9,882 bases of DNA from an uncultured Bacilli bacterium. GTDB taxonomy: Bacteria > Bacillota_I > Bacilli_A > RF39 > UBA660. The stretch lies in the NCBI GenBank assembly GCA_958413985.1, contig CATYVZ010000016.1, positions 1-9,882 on the forward strand, in the 5' to 3' direction. The translations under genes were made by a program, and so were the position numbers. This document shows, piece after piece, positions 1 through 6,283 of the stretch (position 1 is its first letter; every line of letters begins with the position of its first letter). The notes beneath the pieces are model-generated. The model worked only from the letters and a program-made list of their open reading frames with translations, did no database searches and was not told where the DNA came from.

Positions 1-419
<419 letters not shown>

Positions 420-535
420 AAATAATTTTTTTAGTTAAATTGTTTTTGTCCTGACTAATTATTATGAAATTGACATTTTGCTCAGTTTTCAAAGATCATT
501 CTTGCGCCTTTTTTGATAGCGCATTAATAATATAC
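420..535 (-). other. 16S rRNA 5' leader with processing/antitermination elements
   Basis: This is the transcribed spacer between the proximal rRNA promoter (start expected near 522) and the mature 16S 5' end. It holds a small hairpin TGCGC/GCGCA just after the start, then the boxA element, then a dyad flanking the 16S end (aataat..ttagt at 421-435 against actaattatt at 454-463). The dyad could form a local stem next to the RNase processing site. The 16S 3' trailer, which normally pairs with the leader, is outside the window. Confidence 0.65.
484..498 (-). promoter_or_regulatory. boxA rRNA antitermination element
   Basis: The minus strand reads TGATCTTTGAAAACT, which matches the Bacillus rrn leader boxA (TGTTCTTTGAAAACT, from memory) at 14 of 15 positions. 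In rRNA leaders boxA RNA is bound by NusB and S10 and protects the long untranslated transcript from Rho. Its place about 65 nt upstream of the 16S is as expected. Confidence 0.85.
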
Positions 536-557
536 CAAATCTAAATTGACAAGTCAA
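529..557 (-). promoter_or_regulatory. rRNA promoter P2 (proximal)
   Basis: The -35 box TTGACT (552-557) and the -10 box TATATT (529-534) are separated by exactly 17 bp, and a TGG directly precedes the -10 (extended -10). The -35 lies inside the 12-nt near-palindrome TTGACTTGTCAA (546-557). The predicted start is near 522, giving a leader of about 100 nt that contains boxA. Confidence 0.85.
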
Positions 558-677
558 GTGTTTTTTTACATTTTTTTAAATTGTTTGTAAAGAAAAGATT
601 TTGACATATCCTAAATCATTAATATATTATTCTTTGCTCAATCATTATTTTTCAATGTTTTTTTGCAAAGCCACTAT

Positions 678-706
678 AATATACCAAATTGAAATTGTTT
701 TGTCAA
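678..706 (-). promoter_or_regulatory. rRNA promoter P1 (distal)
   Basis: A consensus -35 TTGACA (701-706), a 17-bp spacer and a -10 TATATT (678-683) preceded by TGG. The block ATTTGGTATATTAT is identical in P2, about 149 bp downstream, so the two form a matched tandem pair, the usual Gram-positive rrn arrangement. Confidence 0.85.
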
Positions 707-751
707 CACTTTTTTGATATTTTTTTGTTCATTCTTATTATATTCTATATT

Positions 752-1306
752 TTATGAAAAATTACTATTCTTTTCTTCTTCTTTTAATTTAAAATAATAA
801 GCTCCATATTCTTTATTAATACGACTATCAAACATAATTCCTTTATTCTTATATAAGTTGATCAACTCATCTAATCCATACTTTATAACTTTATCTAATT
901 GTTCGCTATAATTCATCAATTTCTTATGATACGAATATTCTAGTTTATCTAAAATTTTAAATTCACCACTAGGAAAGATGCGCAAATCTAAATCATAATC
1001 GATATATTTAATTGTGCCTTCTTCAATAATAAAAGGAGTAGCAATATTACAATAATAATATATTCCTTCTTTTTTTAATTGAGCAATGATATTAAACCAT
1101 TTATCTTTAAAAAAATACATAACTGCTGGTTCTTTAGTTTTCCACCAAGTTCCCTGTGATTCGATAACCTTAGTTTTAAAATTACCGAAAACAATATAAT
1201 CTTTTTTTATATCTAACACTATTGCTTCATCCCAAAAGCGATGCACTTTACCATCGTGTTTATAACACTGTATTTGGAATTTATCTCCTATACAAATATT
1301 TTTCAT
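752..1306 (-). CDS. ntdP: Nucleoside tri-/diphosphate phosphatase (Ntdp, DUF402 family)
   Basis: A 184-residue cytosolic protein of the YgaC/SA1684 (Ntdp) family, which hydrolyses nucleoside tri- and diphosphates with divalent metal. The length is near the usual 175-180. The family landmarks are all present: YKHDGKVHRFW (15-25) with Arg23, the expected catalytic residue; EPAVMYFF (59-66); YYYCNIATPF (83-92) with Asn87; and YIDYDLDLRIFPSG (101-114) with Asp103, Asp105 and Asp107. Asp120 and Glu123 complete the expected metal ligands; these positions are recalled from the family. The ATG is set by AGAGGT at 1312-1317, five bases upstream. A -10-like TATAAT at 1328-1333 suggests its own promoter just after the terminator of the upstream protease gene. 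The C-terminal tail is slightly longer than usual, charged and probably flexible. Confidence 0.9.
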   Translation of the reverse strand: MKNICIGDKFQIQCYKHDGKVHRFWDEAIVLDIKKDYIVFGNFKTKVIESQGTWWKTKEPAVMYFFKDKWFNIIAQLKKEGIYYYCNIATPFIIEEGTIKYIDYDLDLRIFPSGEFKILDKLEYSYHKKLMNYSEQLDKVIKYGLDELINLYKNKGIMFDSRINKEYGAYYFKLKEEEKNSNFS

Positions 1307-1327
1307 AAATTACCTCTTCCTTTTTAT

Positions 1328-1333
1328 ATTATA
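1328..1333 (-). promoter_or_regulatory. Candidate -10 box for ntdP
   Basis: TATAAT lies between the terminator of the S41 protease gene and the ntdP SD. No good -35 is seen at 16-18 bp, so the call rests on the -10 and on the position alone. Confidence 0.4.
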
Positions 1334-1346
1334 CAACTTTTTAAGC

Positions 1347-1376
1347 GAAAAAGAAAGGACCAATAAATTGGTCCTA
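1347..1376 (-). terminator. Intrinsic terminator of the S41 protease gene
   Basis: A perfect 8-bp stem AGGACCAA/TTGGTCCT (1356-1363 and 1368-1375) with loop TTTA is followed on the minus strand by TTCTTTTT. The first two stem bases belong to the TAG stop codon (1374-1376), so the terminator begins inside the reading frame. Confidence 0.9.
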
Positions 1377-2723
1377 TTTTGTTAAATATTCGATTGCTGC
1401 TTGGTATTGATTATCGTTTGCTAAAGTGGGATCTTTTTTATAATCTTCAGAAAGGGATATTTCTAGATCGGGTTTTATCCCAACACCATCGATCCATTCA
1501 CCATTGGAAGTCAACCACTTTTGAACAGTTAATTTATACTTACCTATATCACTGACAGTCTGCAATCTTTGAACTGTTCCTTTTCCATAACTCGTATTTC
1601 CTATTATATATGATCCTAATTGTTCGCGTAAAGCACTAGCCATCACTTCACTAGCTGAAGCACTATTTAAATTTTGTAAAATAACTATTTTATATTCAGC
1701 ATCTTTATTTCCTGTTGAATATACTTTTTCGATGCCATTTTTATCTTCTATCTGATAAATGACATGATCATCGTCTAAAAATAAACTAATCATATCTTTT
1801 ACTGAAGATAGATGACCACCGCTATTATTTCTTAAATCGATTATCAAACCATTTAAACCTTGGCTTTCTAATGATTTTAAAGCTTCGGCAAATTGTTGGT
1901 TTGTGTTTTTGGCAAATATATCTACTTTAATATATCCGATATTGTTATCTTTCATTTCGTATTCGACAGATTGTAAAATTATTTTAGTTTTTTCTAGTTC
2001 GAATTCGAGTTCTTCGTCATTTCTTAAAATCGTTAATTTCATTTTATCAACTTTACTGATTTTACTTACTAAATCAGTAGTCGTAACATTTTGCAAACTT
2101 TCGCCATTAAATTTCGTAATTATATCGTTAACTTGAAGTCCTGCTGTTGATGCTGAACTATTAGGATATATTTCTGAAATAATAATGTTACCCGATAAAT
2201 CGTTTACTACTCCTATTCCAACACCAAGATATTCACCTTCTAAAGTAATATCAGTATTGTTTGAAGTGGTATCGATAAATTGTGAGTATTCATCTAAAGA
2301 AGATAACATACCTTTAATCGCACTAGAAATCAATTCATCTTTATCGATATCGGCATAATAATTTTCTAATATATAATTATATTCTTCGATAAATTTTTGA
2401 ATTTCTTTGTTAGCAGTTAAATAATTATCATCTTTAAAACTACTTTCCCTTCCAACAAAATATCCTATCAACAAAATAAATAAAATAATTAAAACTATCG
2501 TTACTATTAGTTCAAATAATCCTTGCTTTTTCGCATCACTATTAGTCGTTTTAACTGTTTTTTCTTCTTTATTTAAATTAATGTTGGCATCAATTTTTGG
2601 TTGAGATTTTTTAGTTGTCTTTTTTGATGTGGTTTTTGGATCTTTGCTATCTGACTTAGTATATTTTCTTGTTTTAGTATTCGTCTTTTTTGAAACATTA
2701 TCTTTTTCTTTTTCAATCGCCAT
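1374..2723 (-). CDS. Membrane-anchored C-terminal processing protease (PDZ + peptidase S41)
   Basis: A 449-residue S41 peptidase of the CtpA/CtpB type, expected to act outside the membrane on exported proteins. Residues 1-67 are a Lys/Thr-rich cytoplasmic tail; a single membrane helix spans about 69-91; a helical linker follows; the PDZ domain (about 160-245) contains EYLGVGIGV and the usual AGL...GD-like loop; the S41 core is about 260-425. The catalytic Ser356 sits in NSASASE and Lys381 in SYGKGTVQ, 25 residues apart, with Gln385 four further on. This is the spacing of the CtpB Ser-Lys-Gln triad, so the enzyme should be active. It lacks the C-terminal peptidoglycan-binding domain of some CtpA proteins. 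The ATG follows an AAGGA SD at 2734-2738 (spacing 10). It appears to be a single-gene unit, and no substrate is apparent nearby. Confidence 0.93.
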   Translation of the reverse strand: MAIEKEKDNVSKKTNTKTRKYTKSDSKDPKTTSKKTTKKSQPKIDANINLNKEEKTVKTTNSDAKKQGLFELIVTIVLIILFILLIGYFVGRESSFKDDNYLTANKEIQKFIEEYNYILENYYADIDKDELISSAIKGMLSSLDEYSQFIDTTSNNTDITLEGEYLGVGIGVVNDLSGNIIISEIYPNSSASTAGLQVNDIITKFNGESLQNVTTTDLVSKISKVDKMKLTILRNDEELEFELEKTKIILQSVEYEMKDNNIGYIKVDIFAKNTNQQFAEALKSLESQGLNGLIIDLRNNSGGHLSSVKDMISLFLDDDHVIYQIEDKNGIEKVYSTGNKDAEYKIVILQNLNSASASEVMASALREQLGSYIIGNTSYGKGTVQRLQTVSDIGKYKLTVQKWLTSNGEWIDGVGIKPDLEISLSEDYKKDPTLANDNQYQAAIEYLTK

Positions 2724-2747
2724 GTATCATCCATCCTTACTCATAAT

Positions 2748-2756
2748 AATATATCA
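2748..2756 (-). promoter_or_regulatory. Candidate extended -10 promoter of the S41 protease gene
   Basis: TGATATATT (TGn plus TATATT) lies 25 bp upstream of the start codon. It differs by one base from the TGATATAAT found before four other genes here. No clear -35 is seen. Confidence 0.5.
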
Positions 2757-2877
2757 CATTTTTCTTTAAAATACTACCATATTTAATTTTTTTCACAAAA
2801 AGAAATAAAACTTTACATTATCCCAAAATATAAATTATCACCAAGATATTAAACCATATCTAATTTCATGATTATTT

Positions 2878-2906
2878 AAAAAACTAGAAATACTTTTTCT
2901 AGTTTT
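2878..2906 (-). terminator. Terminator after tRNA-Glu
   Basis: An 11-bp inverted repeat AAAACTAGAAA/TTTCTAGTTTT (2896-2906 and 2880-2890) with a 5-nt loop, followed by a short U run in the minus-strand transcript. The stem has only two G-C pairs, so it may be weak. It would end the unit of the thioredoxin-like gene and tRNA-Glu. Confidence 0.65.
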
Positions 2907-2917
2907 GGACAAATTAA

Positions 2918-2993
2918 TGGTAGCCTGTACGGGATTTGAACCCGTGTATGTAACCTTGAGAGGGTTATGTGTTAACCGCTTCACCAACAGGCC
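2918..2993 (-). tRNA. tRNA-Glu (anticodon CUC)
   Basis: A 76-nt cloverleaf with encoded CCA. Acceptor GGCCTGT/ACAGGCT (one G-U pair at the end), D arm GTG-AAGCGGTTAA-CAC, anticodon stem TAACC/GGTTA with loop CTCTCAA (anticodon CUC, U33 present), T arm ACGGG-TTCAAAT-CCCGT. It resembles Bacillus tRNA-Glu(UUC) but has C at the wobble position, so it should read only GAG. It starts 18 nt after the stop of the 3012-3533 gene with no terminator between, so it is probably released from that mRNA by RNase P. Confidence 0.95.
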
Positions 2994-3011
2994 AAATAGA
3001 AAAAGCAAGAA

Positions 3012-3533
3012 TTATTCTGCTTCATCATCAGCGGTAATAGATTTTAAATGTTCGATAATTTGCTCGCCTTCATAATGAGCTACAATCTTACCTTTTTTAA
3101 TCCGCAATAATGCCGAACTTTTAACTTTTAATTGCTCGATCTTAGAAACATCTAAATTTGATTCTTCAGCCTGAAAAATTTTATTAAAAATCTCGTTTAA
3201 TTGAGCAGTATAAAGTCTTAAAGAATCTTCTTTTTTCTTATATAACTGCAAATATGAACTATATACAATAGAATCATAATCATCAGCATCATAGATCATA
3301 ACATAATATTCATCGTTTGGTTGTTTTAAAATATTTCCAATTAATATTTCATCATACTGAACGCTAGCAGTTTGCTCATTATTATTACCTTTATTTTCTT
3401 CTTCCTTATTTATTAAAACTGTTATTCCATAAAATATGACAAAGATGACGGTAACAATAATTACTAACTTAACTAATTTTGATACTTCAGTTCCATTATC
3501 GTAACTTTTTTTAACTGTCTTAGTTTTTGCCAT
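3012..3533 (-). CDS. Membrane-anchored thioredoxin-like protein without cysteines
   Basis: A 173-residue protein with a short basic cytoplasmic N-terminus, one membrane helix (about 20-41), a polar Asn/Glu-rich linker (43-60) and an extracytoplasmic domain (about 60-165). The domain reads like a thioredoxin fold: a strand YYVMIYDADDYDS (77-88) where the CxxC would lie, a helical middle, then KVKSSALLRIKKGKIVAHYEGEQIIEHL (about 136-163), which resembles the end of thioredoxins. There is no cysteine anywhere and the usual cis-proline is absent (Ser-Ser-Ala at 139-141), so it cannot be a dithiol oxidoreductase; a binding or scaffold role is more likely. The fold is my inference from pattern. The SD is AGAGGTGA (3540-3547) and the promoter is TGATATAAT. 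tRNA-Glu follows directly. The exact function is unknown. Confidence 0.75.
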   Translation of the reverse strand: MAKTKTVKKSYDNGTEVSKLVKLVIIVTVIFVIFYGITVLINKEEENKGNNNEQTASVQYDEILIGNILKQPNDEYYVMIYDADDYDSIVYSSYLQLYKKKEDSLRLYTAQLNEIFNKIFQAEESNLDVSKIEQLKVKSSALLRIKKGKIVAHYEGEQIIEHLKSITADDEAE

Positions 3534-3551
3534 TTTTCTTCACCTCTTTAG

Positions 3552-3560
3552 ATTATATCA
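3552..3560 (-). promoter_or_regulatory. Extended -10 promoter of the thioredoxin-like gene
   Basis: TGATATAAT lies 18 bp upstream of the start codon, just after the terminator of the preceding lipoprotein gene. The -35 region falls inside that terminator and is poor. The leader would be very short. Confidence 0.65.
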
Positions 3561-3569
3561 TAACAAATT

Positions 3570-3598
3570 AAAAAATGAAACATTTTTTTAATGTTTCA
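3570..3598 (-). terminator. Terminator of the LolA-like lipoprotein gene
   Basis: A perfect 9-bp stem TGAAACATT/AATGTTTCA (3590-3598 and 3576-3584) with a 5-A loop, followed by six U residues on the minus strand. A second copy of the 5' arm, GTGAAACAT at 3602-3610, lies just upstream and could compete for the same 3' arm. Confidence 0.88.
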
Positions 3599-3610
3599 CT
3601 TATGTTTCAC

Positions 3611-4603
3611 CTATTTTGATACTGTGGTGACATTGATCGAATTTGCTACTTCTAAAAGTTGTTCACTATTTAGTTTATCTGATACTACGTAAAACTCTAT
3701 TCCATTGCTGATCCAAGTTATCGAATTATCTGAGAGTGCTCCTACTGTATCAGTTATTATATAAGGTTCTCCATACATAGGAATCGTCAACATTTCCTCG
3801 GCTACTTTAACATTTTCTTGAACTACGGTAAATGGATTATCACCACTAAATGTAAGTATTATTCTTTCACCGTTATCGATAGCAATCTTTTCTTGAGCTG
3901 ATAGTTGAGTGTTTTCAGGAATGTACATCGGATAAATAATTGAATCTAATGTACTATTAGTCGTCTCTGTTTCTACACTTTTCATATTTCCTTGTAATGT
4001 GAAATAATTATCATCATAAGTTGCATTATAATCAATACTATTGAAGGTCATCTGCATTTGCATTTCGTCTTTATCGTTTAAAATTGAAACAGTCTTAGGA
4101 TTCAAATCTTTATCTAATGTTATTTTTTGTTTAACTAGTTGACTATTGTTAGAATAGTTTACTTTAGTGGTAAAAATATAAGTATCATCTAATTGCTCAA
4201 AAATTTTTTCATCATCGTTTTCGATATCTTTTAAAATTGTTTGTAACAAGTAAGCTTGAGAATTGTTGTATGGCCATTCGCTTTGGAATTTGAAACTTTT
4301 ATTTAACGATGGCGTTAAAACATAAACTCCTTCTCCATTTTTTAAAATTATTTGTTCATGGTTATTGGTTTTATTTTTTAAACTCACCCTAAAATTATCA
4401 TCTTTTTGATATGCAACTTCGACATTATATAAATAACTATCTTCATTGTTAATTATCTGTAATTCACCGTTTAAATAATATCCATTAGTTTTTTCAATTT
4501 TTTTGCTTAAATCTTTAATAATATCTTTTTCTCCATATTTACCACAACCAATTAGCAAAAAACTGCACAGTATAGCGGAAATGCACAATAAAGTTTTTTT
4601 CAC
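3611..4603 (-). CDS. LolA-fold lipoprotein with DUF4367-like C-terminus (GerS/YdcC-like)
   Basis: A 330-residue predicted lipoprotein on the outer face of the membrane. I choose the GTG at 4601-4603: AGGAG (4612-4616) lies eight bases upstream, and the protein then starts with the classic signal MKKTLLCISAILCSFLLIGC, with Cys20 as the lipidated residue of an LIGC lipobox. An in-frame TTG six codons earlier has no SD, and the SD would fall inside its coding region. About residues 30-205 form a LolA/RseB-like beta domain with the well-conserved stretch NKTNNHEQIILKNGEGVYVL (77-96) and a following PSLNKSFKFQSEWPYN. The last 100 residues end in ITWISNGIEFYVVSDKLNSE, typical of DUF4367. Relatives include Bacillus YdcC and clostridial GerS, linked to sporulation or germination; the role here is unknown. 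It is divergent from the DUF378 gene. Confidence 0.82.
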   Translation of the reverse strand: MKKTLLCISAILCSFLLIGCGKYGEKDIIKDLSKKIEKTNGYYLNGELQIINNEDSYLYNVEVAYQKDDNFRVSLKNKTNNHEQIILKNGEGVYVLTPSLNKSFKFQSEWPYNNSQAYLLQTILKDIENDDEKIFEQLDDTYIFTTKVNYSNNSQLVKQKITLDKDLNPKTVSILNDKDEMQMQMTFNSIDYNATYDDNYFTLQGNMKSVETETTNSTLDSIIYPMYIPENTQLSAQEKIAIDNGERIILTFSGDNPFTVVQENVKVAEEMLTIPMYGEPYIITDTVGALSDNSITWISNGIEFYVVSDKLNSEQLLEVANSINVTTVSK

Positions 4604-4624
4604 GTTCTCACTCCTATTCAATTA

Positions 4625-4630
4625 ATTATA
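4625..4630 (-). promoter_or_regulatory. Candidate -10 box of the lipoprotein gene
   Basis: TATAAT on the minus strand, 21 bp upstream of the GTG start, giving a very short leader that still contains AGGAG. There is no clear -35. It abuts the -35 of the divergent plus-strand promoter. Confidence 0.5.
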
Positions 4631-4658
4631 TTGAATGTTTTTCTAAAAAATGTATATT
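4631..4658 (+). promoter_or_regulatory. Candidate promoter of the DUF378 gene
   Basis: TTGAAT (4631-4636), 16 bp, TATATT (4653-4658) on the plus strand. TAAAAT at 4674-4679 is an alternative -10. The divergent lipoprotein -10 ends at the base before this -35, so two polymerases could not bind at once. Confidence 0.5.
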
Positions 4659-4709
4659 TTTTTCAATTTCGTTTAAAATACCTAGTGAATATAGAAAGGA
4701 ATGATTTTT

Positions 4710-4907
4710 TTGGAAACTCTACAAAAAGTTTGTTTAGTAATTACTATTATTGGAGCTATTGTCTGGGGATTAATTGGTCTGTTCGACTTCAATGTAATAA
4801 CTTATCTTTTTGGTACAGATTCAACTATACCTCGCATTATCTACACAATCGTCGGTATAACCGGATTGATCAATATTGGTATTCTATTTGATCACATAGA
4901 AAAATAA
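4710..4907 (+). CDS. DUF378 family small membrane protein (YuzA-like)
   Basis: A 65-residue protein with two membrane helices (about 7-27 and 42-60) and the DUF378 signature: METLQKVCLVITIIGAIVWG at the start, then LIGLFDFNVITYLFG, then the second helix RIIYTIVGITGLINI. I choose the TTG at 4710: AAAGGA (4695-4700) lies nine bases upstream, and the family usually begins Met-x-Thr-Leu. The ATG three codons earlier directly abuts the SD and could not be used well. The function of the family is unknown. It is the only plus-strand gene in the window, divergent from the lipoprotein gene and convergent with cdaR, sharing a bidirectional terminator. Confidence 0.88.
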   Translation: METLQKVCLVITIIGAIVWGLIGLFDFNVITYLFGTDSTIPRIIYTIVGITGLINIGILFDHIEK

Positions 4908-4928
4908 ACTTCCAAAGAAGTTTATTTT
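4901..4928. terminator. Bidirectional terminator between DUF378 gene and cdaR
   Basis: A perfect 12-bp stem AAAATAAACTTC/GAAGTTTATTTT with a 4-nt loop (4913-4916), followed by T-rich sequence in both directions. The stop codons of both convergent genes (TAA at 4905-4907 plus, TAA at 4922-4924 minus) lie within the two arms; only 14 bp separate the coding regions. Confidence 0.9.
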
Positions 4929-6283
4929 TCGTATATTCTAACCTGCATCTTCAACACTGAAGATTTATATTCAACACGTGGATCATTACCACTTACAATA
5001 ATGTCGACAGTATATGTGCCTACTACTGAATCTTTTAAATCGACATAAACATTGATATCATCTGCTGTTATACTATTGACAATATCTGTAACACCTTTAA
5101 GTTTAACTGTAACACTATCAATATCGATCGGCGTTACTCCATAATTACTGTTTAGATTAATCCAAGATATACCAACATCTTCAATTTCGACATTACTAAT
5201 ATCATTGCTTAACTTAACATCGACAGTAACATTATCGATACTCATGTGTTTAACACCGTTTGGTTTTTCTAAGTTAACTTTAAATTGTGTATCTTCAGAT
5301 AAACCTTCGACATTGACACTTACTGGTAAATAATCGATCGCTGCTAAAACTTCATTTGGTCCATATAAAGTTACTGTTGTATTTTCATTGTTGTTGATCA
5401 TTAAATTACTAATACCCATATTATAAACAACGCTTCCATCAGGAATAACTTGAATAGGAACCACTTTACTTGGTGAGTCTACCAATATTTCAACATCGAC
5501 TTTAGCTGGACTTATCTCGACGTCAACAACATTTCCAGCTTCATCATAAGCTCTTAATGTAGATGATACTTTAGTTTTTTCGCCAAGTTTAAAAGTAGGA
5601 ATCGCATTAACATCGACTAACGCTTTTACAGTAGCTACTTTGTTTACCTTATATTCAGCTCCTTTAATTACAACAGAATTACTATTGGCATTAACTTCTT
5701 CAATAATATATGTAGGATCTAATGAATCCTGATTTAATAAATCGACTGATAAGGTTTTAGTCGCAGAAACTTTTTCATAAATAACAACTGTGGCGGTAGA
5801 AGGATTAACGCTATATTTTATATCGCTATTTACCTGATCGTATTTAATATCAACTTTATGAGTTCCTGGTTTTAGTCCCCATAAATCGATAAGTACTTCG
5901 TTAGCTGGAGATTGTTTAGCAATATATAAATCAGCTTTATTGCCAATTAATGTTATATCGACTTCCTCAGGTATACCTTCGACGACATAATTATCTTCGT
6001 CATAGGAAACTTTAACTTGTTGACCAGCCAATACTTCAGCTGAACTTTCCGAATAGGTCAATATTTTTTGATCTATGACTACAAAAAACAAAATTGCAAT
6101 AGCTAATGATATAAACAACAAAGTATTAGATTTTGATAGCCAATTTTCAAATTTCTTGCTTGGTTTTTCAAACTTTGTATTAATCCATAATATAAATTTA
6201 CTGATTGGAACTACAATTATTTTTTCTATTATACGTTTGAAAAAGGAACCGATGTGTTTAAACATTTTCATTATTGTCTTCAT
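4922..6283 (-). CDS. cdaR: CdaR, YbbR-domain regulator of diadenylate cyclase
   Basis: A 453-residue membrane-anchored YbbR protein, the known partner and modulator of CdaA. An amphipathic basic N-terminal segment of about 52 residues precedes one membrane helix (about 53-71, LLFISLAIAILFFVV). The rest, outside the membrane, is four beta-rich YbbR repeats (about 80-170, 175-267, 272-360 and 365-453), as in Bacillus CdaR. The start is the ATG at 6281-6283, nine bases after GGAGG (6293-6297); a TTG one codon earlier is also possible. The gene overlaps the end of cdaA by 26 bp and its SD lies in the cdaA codons for Asp-Glu-Glu-Glu, so the two are probably translationally coupled. The N-terminal segment is much longer than the short tail I recall for Bacillus CdaR. 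No glmM follows; the gene ends in the shared terminator. Confidence 0.93.
   Translation of the reverse strand: MKTIMKMFKHIGSFFKRIIEKIIVVPISKFILWINTKFEKPSKKFENWLSKSNTLLFISLAIAILFFVVIDQKILTYSESSAEVLAGQQVKVSYDEDNYVVEGIPEEVDITLIGNKADLYIAKQSPANEVLIDLWGLKPGTHKVDIKYDQVNSDIKYSVNPSTATVVIYEKVSATKTLSVDLLNQDSLDPTYIIEEVNANSNSVVIKGAEYKVNKVATVKALVDVNAIPTFKLGEKTKVSSTLRAYDEAGNVVDVEISPAKVDVEILVDSPSKVVPIQVIPDGSVVYNMGISNLMINNNENTTVTLYGPNEVLAAIDYLPVSVNVEGLSEDTQFKVNLEKPNGVKHMSIDNVTVDVKLSNDISNVEIEDVGISWINLNSNYGVTPIDIDSVTVKLKGVTDIVNSITADDINVYVDLKDSVVGTYTVDIIVSGNDPRVEYKSSVLKMQVRIYEK

Larger units (their letters stand above)
422..751. other. Intergenic region between ntdP and 16S rRNA
   Basis: This 330-bp gap has no credible protein gene. 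It is very AT-rich and holds the two rRNA promoters, the rRNA leader with boxA, and a possible plus-strand promoter at 601-628. A separate inverted repeat CTTTGC/GCAAAG (632-637 and 665-670) lies between P1 and P2. No convincing U-tract hairpin is visible after the ntdP stop, so ntdP transcription may run into the rRNA operon. Confidence 0.7.

Noticed and set aside
737..742. TATAAT on the minus strand just after ntdP as a third rRNA promoter
   Set aside because: No -35 at a suitable distance and AT-rich surroundings make a chance match likely.
1903..2136. Plus-strand frame of 77 codons, Ser/Leu-rich
   Set aside because: It lies wholly antisense to the S41 protease core, has no SD, and its composition is what an antisense shadow of an AT-rich gene gives.
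4604..4621. TTG start for the lipoprotein six codons upstream of the GTG
   Set aside because: The only SD (AGGAG) lies inside these codons and points to the GTG, which also gives a textbook lipoprotein signal peptide.
4631..4891. Plus-strand frame of 86 codons overlapping the DUF378 gene
   Set aside because: It is in another frame of a recognisable DUF378 gene, starts at the promoter, and has a Tyr/Asn-rich sequence with no family resemblance.
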